A stretch of DNA of 5,672 bases, taken from the NCBI GenBank assembly GCA_937910265.1, contig CALEPD010000257.1:1-5672 (forward strand), in the 5' to 3' direction. Both the position numbers and the translations under genes were made by a program. The stretch is from an uncultured Bacteroidales bacterium (GTDB lineage: Bacteria; Bacteroidota; Bacteroidia; Bacteroidales; P3). Below the pieces are notes generated by a model. It did not search any database and was not told where the DNA came from. It was given only the letters and a program-made list of their open reading frames with translations. How positions within the stretch are numbered: the first letter of the stretch is position 1; every line of letters starts with the position of its first letter. Shown piece after piece: positions 1-5,567 of the stretch.

Positions 1-418
1 GAGTTTGTTGCCGGTAAAGTCTGACCCGCCTAAGGTGAAAAACCGATTTTTCTATTATTTCGATATCAAATGGGATAATGACGGTTGCCTCTACACTGTT
101 TTAGGGAAAAGAAGTGAAAAGGACATATGGAAAGGACTGTACCAATTTCCTATGCTCGAGGAGGATGTTGAAGAGTCAGAGTTGCTCTCGAGATTATCGA
201 CATTTCTTGATGATTTTTGCAAGGTTCCGTATGTGATTGAAGATGTCTCGTCGCCCATCACTCACAAGCTGACTCACCGCACAATTGTCGCTCGATTTAT
301 TAAGGTCAAATTGAAATCGGAACCTCAATTAGAGTCCGAAAAATGGGAGCAAATTTGTACTTCCGACATTGGAAAGTTCCCTGTTTCACGATTGATAGAT
401 AAATATTTGAATAAATGA
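1..418 (+). CDS. mutY: A/G-specific adenine DNA glycosylase MutY, C-terminal part (5' truncated by window edge)
   Basis: Only the last ~139 codons are present; the reading frame (codons starting at base 2) is open to the left edge and ends at TGA 416-418. MutY removes adenine mispaired with 8-oxoguanine in base-excision repair. The visible part corresponds to the C-terminal NUDIX-like domain that recognises 8-oxoG. It opens with the inter-domain linker pattern LPVK...K.K.R.F.Y, followed by the IWKGLYQFP stretch typical of MutY, then ITHKLTHR (bases 257-280), which matches the conserved (K)H.(F/L)(S/T)H recognition loop, and FPVSRLIDKYL near the end. The catalytic helix-hairpin-helix domain and the Fe-S cluster cysteines lie outside the window and cannot be checked. 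An in-frame TTG at base 5 is not a start. It lies directly upstream of ssb on the same strand, a pairing known from many Bacteroidota. Identification rests on motif recognition and is confident. Confidence 0.9.
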   Translation, partial: SLLPVKSDPPKVKNRFFYYFDIKWDNDGCLYTVLGKRSEKDIWKGLYQFPMLEEDVEESELLSRLSTFLDDFCKVPYVIEDVSSPITHKLTHRTIVARFIKVKLKSEPQLESEKWEQICTSDIGKFPVSRLIDKYLNK

Positions 419-432
419 GGGCTTTTTTTTAT

Positions 433-462
433 TTTGGATGTTGTAAAAAAATGCTATTTTTG
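433..462 (+). promoter_or_regulatory. Putative Bacteroidota-type promoter for ssb
   Basis: TATTTTTG at 455-462 matches the Bacteroidota -7 consensus TAnnTTTG. A TTTG at 433-436, 18 bp upstream, fits the -33 element, although the spacing is at the short end. The predicted transcript would begin near 466-470 and give a leader of roughly 35 nt before the ssb ATG. This would let ssb be transcribed independently of mutY; the 85-bp gap has no convincing mutY terminator, so read-through from mutY is also possible. The call rests on a motif match only. Confidence 0.55.
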
Positions 463-503
463 CTCTCCGATTAAGTAATAAATTTGTTTAGGTTATATTT
501 TCT

Positions 504-953
504 ATGCTTGGAGTTAATAGAGTATTATTGATTGGAAACTTGGGGAAAAACCCGGATGTGGTAGTGTTCCCCCAAGATGGTCGGCGTGAAGATATGTCCG
601 GCGTTGTAAAGAAGGCCTCGTTCCCATTGGCTACAACCGAGTTTCATCGTAATCGCGATGGCGAAAAAGTTGAGCAGACGGAATGGCATAATATTGTGTG
701 TTGGCGCTCGTTGGCTGAGGTGGCAGAAAAAATACTTCGGAAAGGCACTCAAATTTATCTCGAAGGCAAACTGCAGACCCGGTCATGGGAGGACAAAGAC
801 GGCAATAAACGTTATGTGACAGAAGTCGTTGCTGAAAATTTTACTGTGCTGGCTAACAGGGCAAAACAAGAAGACCAGCAGACGGCAAATGCCGATCCGC
901 TGGCCGATATCTTGAATGATTCAACAGAGCCTTTGGGAGATCTACCTTTTTGA
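504..953 (+). CDS. ssb: Single-stranded DNA-binding protein
   Basis: SSB of 149 aa, which binds and protects single-stranded DNA in replication, recombination and repair and recruits partners through its C-terminal tip. The OB fold covers about residues 4-117: VNRVLLIGNLGKNPDV at the start, FPLATTE at 40-46, TEWHNIVCW at 59-67, and the GTQIYLEGKLQTRSW stretch before the final strands. A short Gln/Asn/Asp-rich linker follows. The C-terminus is acidic and ends DLPF, matching the canonical (D)D(I/L)PF tip. Compared with E. coli SSB there are extra residues between the first two strands (about 23-37, QDGRREDMSGVVKK region), which may be a lineage-specific loop. The ATG has no Shine-Dalgarno sequence but a T/A-rich leader, normal for the phylum. 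It sits 85 bp after mutY, and its TGA directly abuts the stop of convergent pgi. Family assignment is very secure; whether it is the only SSB in the genome cannot be told. Confidence 0.95.
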   Translation: MLGVNRVLLIGNLGKNPDVVVFPQDGRREDMSGVVKKASFPLATTEFHRNRDGEKVEQTEWHNIVCWRSLAEVAEKILRKGTQIYLEGKLQTRSWEDKDGNKRYVTEVVAENFTVLANRAKQEDQQTANADPLADILNDSTEPLGDLPF

Positions 954-2258
954 TTAAAATCCCGGTTTGCCCAGTAACTTGAACATGTTTTTCTTATAGG
1001 CTTCTACCCCGGGTTGGTTGAATGGATTTACTCCAAGGGTGTATCCACTTACCCCGCATGCAAATTCAAAGAAATAAAGCAACTGTCCGATAATGGTTTC
1101 ATCTATTTCGGGCAGTTTTATTTTTATAACAGGAACGTCGCCGCTCTCATGGGCTGTCGTTGTCCCTTCTTCCGCACAATGATTGATTTCCGTAAGGCTT
1201 TTCTCAATAAGATAGTTGAGCCCGTCATGATTTTTGCCGTCATAAGGAATCGCAACGGAATGTTCGGATTTTTTAACGCTGAGTACCGATTCGAACATCA
1301 AGCGTAACCCTTCCTGTACATATTGCCCCATCGAGTGTAAGTCCGTTGTAAAACTCAGGCTGTGTGGCAGAATCCCTTTGCCGTCTTTCCCTTCGCTTTC
1401 TCCGTAAAGTTGTTTCCACCATTCGCTTATGTATCGCAGATTGGGAAGGTAATTGACTTGCATTTCAACAGTTCTCCCTTTGCGGTATAAAATATTTCGA
1501 AGTGCGGCATATAGTAAAGCAGGATTTTCTATATCATCGTTTTCAAGGCAGTTTTTCTGCATTTCATGTGCACCGGATACTAATTTGCGGATGTTAAATC
1601 CGGCCATGGCTATAGGTAATAGCCCTACAGGTGTCAGTACAGAAAAACGACCTCCAACATTGTCAGGAATAATGTAAGTTTTGTATTGTTCCTGTGTGGC
1701 AATTTCACGCAATGCTCCTTTCGAAGCATCGGTAATGGCGATGATTCTTGTACGCGCCTCTTCTTTTCCATATTTGTTTTCAATATGATTCTTGAGAATT
1801 CGGAATGCTATTGCCGGTTCAGTCGTGGTTCCTGACTTTGAAATCACAACCATCGAGTAGTCGTGGTCGTCAAGTATTTGCAACAATTGGTGGTAGTACG
1901 ATTCGCTTAACGTATGACCCGCATATACGATAAAAGGTCTTGTCCTCGATTCCAATGCCGAAAACTCTGATTGTAACGATTCTATCACTGCCCGAGCTCC
2001 TAAATAAGAGCCGCCTATTCCGATAACGACAAAAATCTCGCTTTTGGGACTTAATTTGCGTACATCGTCTTCGATGCTTTCAAACATTTTGTTGTCTATT
2101 CTCGACGGAAGGTCAATCCATCCCAAAAAATCGTTGCCTTCGCCACTTCCTTCCAACAATTTGTTGCGTGCTTCTTTTATTTCAGGTTCGATGGATGCTA
2201 TATCTGTTTTTGCAATCCATTTGTGCGCTCTCGAGTAATCGATGTTTATCTTTGTCAT
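954..2258 (-). CDS. pgi: Glucose-6-phosphate isomerase
   Basis: Cytoplasmic enzyme interconverting glucose 6-phosphate and fructose 6-phosphate in glycolysis and gluconeogenesis. With the ATG at 2258 it is 434 aa, close to other bacterial short-form Pgi proteins. Landmarks: phosphosugar-binding loop VVIGIGGSYLGARAV at 77-91; SKSGTTTEPA at 140-149; PGI signature 1 around DNVGGRFSVLTPVG at 199-212; GESEGK at 286-291; TDLHSMGQ at 305-312; signature 2 GVNPFNQPGVEAYKK at 409-423. By family comparison the catalytic residues are Glu287, His308 and Lys422, and their spacing (21 and 114 residues) equals that of the Geobacillus enzyme. An in-frame TTG would extend the protein by 16 residues to 2306, but the likely -7 promoter element lies inside that extension, so ATG 2258 is preferred. 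The gene is convergent with ssb with no gap and divergent from ompA. No truncation or frameshift is seen. Confidence 0.96.
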   Translation of the reverse strand: MTKINIDYSRAHKWIAKTDIASIEPEIKEARNKLLEGSGEGNDFLGWIDLPSRIDNKMFESIEDDVRKLSPKSEIFVVIGIGGSYLGARAVIESLQSEFSALESRTRPFIVYAGHTLSESYYHQLLQILDDHDYSMVVISKSGTTTEPAIAFRILKNHIENKYGKEEARTRIIAITDASKGALREIATQEQYKTYIIPDNVGGRFSVLTPVGLLPIAMAGFNIRKLVSGAHEMQKNCLENDDIENPALLYAALRNILYRKGRTVEMQVNYLPNLRYISEWWKQLYGESEGKDGKGILPHSLSFTTDLHSMGQYVQEGLRLMFESVLSVKKSEHSVAIPYDGKNHDGLNYLIEKSLTEINHCAEEGTTTAHESGDVPVIKIKLPEIDETIIGQLLYFFEFACGVSGYTLGVNPFNQPGVEAYKKNMFKLLGKPGF

Positions 2259-2284
2259 GATGGTGTATTTGTTTTTCAATAATG

Positions 2285-2292
2285 CAAAAGTA
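2285..2292 (-). promoter_or_regulatory. Putative -7 promoter element of pgi
   Basis: Read on the - strand, 2292 to 2285 is TACTTTTG, a full match to the Bacteroidota -7 motif TAnnTTTG, 26 bp upstream of the pgi ATG. It predicts a short leader of about 20 nt. The -33 element is not clear: a TTTG exists only 11 bp upstream, too close, and nothing TTTG-like stands at 19-21 bp. The site decides the pgi start, because it falls inside the alternative TTG-initiated extension. Confidence 0.5.
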
Positions 2293-2617
2293 CGTTTTTT
2301 TTGCAAATGATGGATACGAGCTTTAATATATGGTTTATTGTCAATGTTTTATATAGTCTATAGGTCGCAAGGAAGTCCCAGTGGGCAATACTTTTATGAT
2401 GTGACGGTTTCCCTTTTTGATAAGAAATAAAGTCATTATCTATAGGTGGAATTCTCAATAAATAATCATTGAAAATATGAAGAAAGGTTCTTTCGCCCCA
2501 AAATAATCGATATTATAGGAGAAATCTATGCGAATATTATTATTTTTTATTCAAAAAAACATCAACTGCAGGGTGTTTTTGTATATTGCTGATATGTAGC
2601 ACTATAGTTTTTGTTTA
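2293..2617. other. AT-rich divergent intergenic region, no recognisable gene
   Basis: This is the left part of the ~510-bp gap between pgi and ompA. It is strongly A/T-rich and contains no ORF with protein-like composition. Small self-complementary spots occur: CCCA-G-TGGG at 2377-2385, a TTCTCAAT/ATTGAAAA pair around 2452-2475, and GAAAG-gtt-CTTTC at 2482-2494. None has a T-tract or a promoter positioned to suggest an RNA gene. A 60-codon - strand ORF across the pgi promoter looks random. A 23-codon ORF at 2528-2599 is listed separately. Confidence 0.5.
2528..2599 (+). CDS. Doubtful 23-aa small ORF with a Shine-Dalgarno-like leader
   Basis: ATG at 2528 runs to TAG 2597-2599 and encodes a 23-residue peptide beginning MRILLFFIQKN. 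AGGAGA lies 6-7 bases upstream (2517-2522), a good Shine-Dalgarno match. That is striking only because the annotated genes in this window have none, as is usual in Bacteroidota. The peptide starts with a short hydrophobic run (ILLFFI), too short for a confident membrane helix. I know no family for it. It could be a leader peptide of the following ompA transcript if transcription starts further upstream than the TATCTTTG site, or a chance ORF in AT-rich DNA, which is more likely. Confidence 0.12.
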   Translation: MRILLFFIQKNINCRVFLYIADM

Positions 2618-2643
2618 ATTTCTGGAGTAGTACCTCCTGAAAT
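2618..2643. repeat. 26-bp imperfect inverted repeat upstream of ompA
   Basis: Arms ATTTC-t-GGAG and CTCC-t-GAAAT flank a 6-base centre (TAGTAC): nine of ten arm positions pair, with one T/T mismatch. It lies 64 bp upstream of the ompA -7 element and about 125 bp before the ompA ATG. No T-tract follows, so a terminator is unlikely. A dimeric regulator operator or an RNA hairpin are both possible. Chance occurrence in 500 bp of AT-rich sequence cannot be excluded. Confidence 0.4.
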
Positions 2644-2706
2644 GTTCAAAAAGGTAGTATTTATGGGCAAAATGTCAAAAATAAATCATGATATGAAAAA
2701 AAAATG

Positions 2707-2714
2707 TATCTTTG
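2707..2714 (+). promoter_or_regulatory. Putative -7 promoter element of the major ompA gene
   Basis: TATCTTTG matches the Bacteroidota -7 consensus TAnnTTTG exactly. It predicts transcription from about 2720 and a ~47-nt A-rich leader (ending ...ctaaaaaacaataattt before ATG) without Shine-Dalgarno sequence, a style common for strongly translated Bacteroidota genes. No clear TTTG/TTG -33 element stands 18-21 bp upstream, where the sequence is a poly-A run. Confidence 0.6.
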
Positions 2715-2767
2715 CACTGAAATACGTTTCAAACGAAAAGATATTAATAACTAAAAAACAATAATTT

Positions 2768-4045
2768 ATGTTGAAAAAATTATTTAAGGCAAGTTTGCTT
2801 GCATCCGTTATGATGATGTCTGGCAGCGTTTTTGCCCAAGAAACCAGACCCGATTTTCCTCGCGTAGGTTTTTGGAGTAATTGGTCTCTCGGTGGTGAAA
2901 TAATTGCCGGTTCTCAAGAAGGCACAATTAACAGAGCTGATTGGGACATGGCAAATCCAAAACGAGACGGTTCTTGGGGTTGGGGTGTTAACCTCATGGC
3001 TCAAAAGCAATTAAGTTACAGATGGGCAGTTAGATTGACTCTGGGCGCTCCTAGAGCTCTCAACTTCAGTGCCATGGGTAATGATACATTGGCTTCTCAA
3101 GCAGACGCAGCTGACCGTTATGGCGCAGCTACCGTTGGTGCTGTTTACTCATTCCTCGGTGGTCGTAGCTATACCGGTGAAATCAGATCTGACTTCTACG
3201 GTCTTGTAAACTTCGGTACTACATTCAAACACGAAGGACGTTCTTTCGCTTCAAATGCTACCGACTATGGACATTTCGCATTATATGCTGAAATTGGTCT
3301 TGGTTATAGCGTCCGTATTTGCGAAAATTCCAGACTCTTCGTCGAAGCTACTTACGCTAACTGTGCTGACATTATCAACCCCGTCAGACTCTTCTCTGAA
3401 AACGCTAACTTCCGTACTGGAGAAGCCGCTGCTTTCATCGGATTCGGTTATATGTATGATTTCGGTCTTACCGCTACTGATGCTGAAATCGTGGCCCAAA
3501 AAGCTAAACTTACTCAAGAGAACTTCGATGCTCTCAATCAGCAAGTAGCTAACCTCGAAAGTGAAGTTGCTACCAGCAAGACTGCTGAGCAAAAATTGCA
3601 AAAACAGATCAGCGAACTCGAGAACGAGATTGAAACTGTTAAGAGCACCAACACTGCTGCAGCTGACAGCCTCCAGAAAGTTATCGATCAAATTAAAGAA
3701 GATCAGCTTACTTTCTACGCTCTTCCTTTCTCTGTTCTGTTCAATGTTGATTCTTACAAGGTTTACGGTGTTGAAAAGACCAAACTTAAAGCTATTGCTA
3801 AAGTAATGCAAGACAACCCCGATACCAAATTCATCGTTGTTGGTTTCTGCGACCATACCGGTTCTGATGAATACAACATGAAGCTTTCACAAAAACGTGC
3901 TGAAGGTGTTAAGGACATTTTGGTTAATGAGTATGGCATTGCCGCTGATCGTCTCGAATGCGATTGGAAAGGTAAAACCATTGCTTATGGTGATTTGAAA
4001 CTCTCCATCAACCGTCGTGTATCTTTCTACCGCGTTATCGAATAG
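2768..4045 (+). CDS. Major outer-membrane protein, OmpA family (barrel + coiled coil + peptidoglycan-binding domain)
   Basis: A 425-aa envelope protein expected to anchor the outer membrane to peptidoglycan. Residues 1-23 are a signal peptide (KK start, hydrophobic core, cleavage after SVFA before QE). Residues ~30-232 are rich in alternating aromatic/glycine strands (e.g. GWGVNLMAQKQLSYRWAVRL, FIGFGYMYDFG) and look like a beta-barrel. Residues ~238-313 form a heptad-rich coiled coil. Residues ~318-424 are an OmpA-like domain: FSVLFNVDSY, GFCDHTGSDEYN, LSQKRA, NRRVSF. Asp362 and Arg377 align with the E. coli OmpA diaminopimelate-binding pair Asp271/Arg286, with the same 15-residue spacing. 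The order resembles the trimeric Omp40/41 (Pgm6/7) proteins of Porphyromonas gingivalis; that relationship is inferred. The usual GxGExxP segment near the end is missing and the loop is about four residues shorter than in the other OmpA gene here. Codons are unusually uniform (GCT, CGT, CTC, TTC, AAC), suggesting high expression. A strong terminator follows, so it is probably monocistronic. Confidence 0.9.
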   Translation: MLKKLFKASLLASVMMMSGSVFAQETRPDFPRVGFWSNWSLGGEIIAGSQEGTINRADWDMANPKRDGSWGWGVNLMAQKQLSYRWAVRLTLGAPRALNFSAMGNDTLASQADAADRYGAATVGAVYSFLGGRSYTGEIRSDFYGLVNFGTTFKHEGRSFASNATDYGHFALYAEIGLGYSVRICENSRLFVEATYANCADIINPVRLFSENANFRTGEAAAFIGFGYMYDFGLTATDAEIVAQKAKLTQENFDALNQQVANLESEVATSKTAEQKLQKQISELENEIETVKSTNTAAADSLQKVIDQIKEDQLTFYALPFSVLFNVDSYKVYGVEKTKLKAIAKVMQDNPDTKFIVVGFCDHTGSDEYNMKLSQKRAEGVKDILVNEYGIAADRLECDWKGKTIAYGDLKLSINRRVSFYRVIE

Positions 4046-4070
4046 TATATAATATACTTCGAATATAGGG

Positions 4071-4101
4071 CGAGGGTCATTTAAATGACCCTCGTTTTTT
4101 T
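4071..4101 (+). terminator. Strong intrinsic terminator of the major ompA gene
   Basis: Bases 4071-4094 are a perfect 24-bp palindrome (CGAGGGTCAT... and its complement) able to fold into a 10-bp stem with a TTAA loop, followed at once by seven T residues (4095-4101). It begins 26 bp after the ompA stop. The T-tract is only on the + side, so it terminates + strand transcription; on the - strand the hairpin is followed by CCCTATATTC and should be weak. A second small palindrome, GTATA-TAA-TATAC (4045-4057), lies just upstream. Confidence 0.93.
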
Positions 4102-4330
4102 CGTACTATACTGCGTTGTGGCAGCAGTCGGCGGGGTTATGATGGTAAATCAATATCGTTATGCCTCGTGCTTAGGTGTTGGGATATGGTTTATTAGATG
4201 GGTGGTATACGACTATATTTTACAATTGCAGAGGCCACTGTTGCATTATATATAATTAGACACGAGTAATAATAATTGTCCTTTGTTCCCCTCAGTAATC
4301 TACGCGCAAGTGTTCAAGGTCGGATAATAG
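4102..4330. other. Convergent intergenic segment without recognisable gene
   Basis: About 230 bp between the ompA terminator and the hairpin serving the opposite gene. No protein-like ORF, tRNA arm set or TAnnTTTG promoter was found on either strand. Visible structure is minor: CAGAGGCCACTG (4229-4240, near-palindrome) flanked by TTGCA repeats, a perfect 12-bp AT palindrome at 4245-4256, and a CTCGTG/CACGAG pair (4165-4170 and 4261-4266) about 90 bp apart. Base composition is patchy (GC-rich at 4110-4140, AT-rich at 4240-4280). Confidence 0.45.
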
Positions 4331-4362
4331 TGGCCCCGTCTGAAAACAATCAGGCGGGGCCA
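4331..4362 (-). terminator. 13-bp-stem hairpin, likely 3' end of the minus-strand OmpA gene
   Basis: TGGCCCCGTCTGA (4331-4343) and TCAGGCGGGGCCA (4350-4362) are complementary at 12 of 13 positions around a 6-base loop. It starts 36 bp beyond the stop of the - strand OmpA-domain gene, the right place for its terminator or a stabilising 3' stem. Neither side has a real T-tract. The single non-Watson-Crick pair would be a stable G-U in a + strand RNA but a C-A mismatch in the - strand RNA, so the orientation is not certain. Confidence 0.55.
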
Positions 4363-4397
4363 ATAGTTAAATTATGTATAGATGGTGTGTGTTTGAG

Positions 4398-5567
4398 TTA
4401 TTCGTTTTCCAATATTTTTATTTCAACTCGCCGGTTGGTAGCACGACCTTCTGGAGTGTTGTTGCTGTCGATTGGAAGTTCTTCACCATATCCTGTATAT
4501 TGAAGTCGTTTGGGATTGATGCCTTTAAGTATCAAGTATTCGACTACAGAACAAGCTCGTTGTTCAGACAGGTTTTGATTATATTCGGTGGAACCCATAT
4601 TATCGGTATGACCTCTCACCTCTATTACCATTTTAGGATTGGTTTCTAATATGTTCAGTAACTCTTGAAGGGTGTTGTATGACTGCTGGAGTAAGGTGCT
4701 TTTGTCAAAGTCGAAATAGATGTCCTTTAGTACAATAATATCGCCCGTTTTATATTCGTTGACTACAGGAGGCGCAGGTTGTTCCTGAACTGTGTCCAGA
4801 TTCTTGATGCTATCGCAATCAAGGCATACTACACTAACATTGTCGATGTAGTAATATGCACCAGGTAAAAGATACGTTAGTATGTCTAAATCGTTGTAGT
4901 TTGATTGCCAGATAGGGTGGAAGTTGCCAATGGTTAAAAATTGCTCACCGCCTTCTGCTTTGAAGGTCCCGCTTACTTTCATCCATTCTTTGGTGTCAGA
5001 CAATAGTCTTTCCGGAGGATTGACAACTTGAGGCTCATAGTAGGTTGATATGGTTTGTACAATTGTGGCAGAGATGTTTCGGTTCTCTTTTTTCATGAGG
5101 ACGCAGCGCGCAGTATCAACAATCCGATCTTTGGTAAAGAGACCGCCCATGGTTGCGATGGAACCTGAAGAATACTCTGAAAGACTGGTGTAAAACGTGA
5201 GCCGATATGTGGCTCCCGCCAATAGCGGTTCTTTGAGTTGGGTTTGTAGGTATTCCCTGTATTCCGTTTTGCTGCTGTACATTCCACAGAATCCATCCCC
5301 GTGTTGAGGCATTTGTATCCCAAGCTTGTTCTTGGGCACTTTGCATTCAAAAGTACCACAGGTGTGGTAGTAATCGACGCTTCCAGACGTAGGCTGATAC
5401 CAAGCTTCAACCATGGTTAGTACACCTTTTGTTTCCACTTTCCTCGGGCACTCCATGTGGTCTTCGAAAGATGGGTTGTAAACCAGGTTGGAGTCCAAGT
5501 TGAGGTTTTGAGCAACCAATAGGGAACCTATTGTAGTGAGTAGTATGGTTACAAATTGTTTTTTCAT
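4398..5567 (-). CDS. Secreted OmpA-domain protein with N-terminal 'NPSFE' carbohydrate-binding-like domain
   Basis: A 389-aa protein. Residues 1-19 form a signal peptide (MKKQF start, cleavage after LLVA before QN); no lipobox cysteine, so not a lipoprotein. Residues ~26-248 carry a pattern seen in many Bacteroidota surface proteins and related to jelly-roll carbohydrate-binding modules: NLVYNPSFED...CP (28-41), VDYYHTC (64-70), GDGFCGMY (90-97), EYREYLQTQLKEPLLAGATYRLTFY (102-126), a WMKVSGTF strand (195-202) and YYYIDNVSV (238-246). A Pro-rich linker (~260-272) leads to an OmpA-like domain: DIYFDFDKSTL (282-292), RGHTDNMGSTEYN (318-330), LSEQRA (333-338), GYGEELP (359-365), NRRVEI (378-383). 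Asp322 and Arg337 fit the diaminopimelate-binding pair. Seven cysteines lie in the exported N-terminal part, including C248-x-x-C251, so disulfides are plausible. The start is fixed by ATGA overlap with the upstream gene. Glycan binding is inferred; the ligand is unknown. Confidence 0.85.
   Translation of the reverse strand: MKKQFVTILLTTIGSLLVAQNLNLDSNLVYNPSFEDHMECPRKVETKGVLTMVEAWYQPTSGSVDYYHTCGTFECKVPKNKLGIQMPQHGDGFCGMYSSKTEYREYLQTQLKEPLLAGATYRLTFYTSLSEYSSGSIATMGGLFTKDRIVDTARCVLMKKENRNISATIVQTISTYYEPQVVNPPERLLSDTKEWMKVSGTFKAEGGEQFLTIGNFHPIWQSNYNDLDILTYLLPGAYYYIDNVSVVCLDCDSIKNLDTVQEQPAPPVVNEYKTGDIIVLKDIYFDFDKSTLLQQSYNTLQELLNILETNPKMVIEVRGHTDNMGSTEYNQNLSEQRACSVVEYLILKGINPKRLQYTGYGEELPIDSNNTPEGRATNRRVEIKILENE

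Noticed and set aside
410..433. Possible mutY terminator (GGGC followed by eight T)
   Set aside because: There is no GC stem before the T-run; the only pairing is AATAAA with TTTATT over a 12-base loop overlapping the stop codon.
2276..2458. 60-codon minus-strand ORF upstream of pgi
   Set aside because: It overlaps the pgi promoter motif and start region, has no protein-like pattern, and lies in AT-rich intergenic sequence.
2676..2683. Minus-strand TATTTTTG motif upstream of ompA
   Set aside because: It matches TAnnTTTG but has no -33 element and no gene start within 400 bp on that strand; likely chance in an A-rich run.
2724..2734. CGTTT-C-AAACG palindrome in the ompA leader
   Set aside because: A one-base loop cannot form a hairpin as drawn, and an 11-bp match in AT-rich DNA is not significant without conservation data.
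3281..3856. 191-codon minus-strand ORF inside the major ompA gene
   Set aside because: It is antisense to a clearly coding, strongly codon-biased gene; its length is a by-product of that bias and it has no recognisable domain.
4300..4325. T-arm-like word TGTTCAAGG suggesting a tRNA
   Set aside because: No matching acceptor, D or anticodon arms could be placed around it on either strand.
4374..4649. Plus-strand ORF over the 3' end of the minus-strand OmpA gene
   Set aside because: It is antisense to the conserved OmpA domain and is best explained as a shadow frame.
5093..5410. Alternative minus-strand frames inside the CBM/OmpA gene
   Set aside because: They overlap the intact 389-aa frame with signal peptide and recognisable domains; the alternative translations have no family features.
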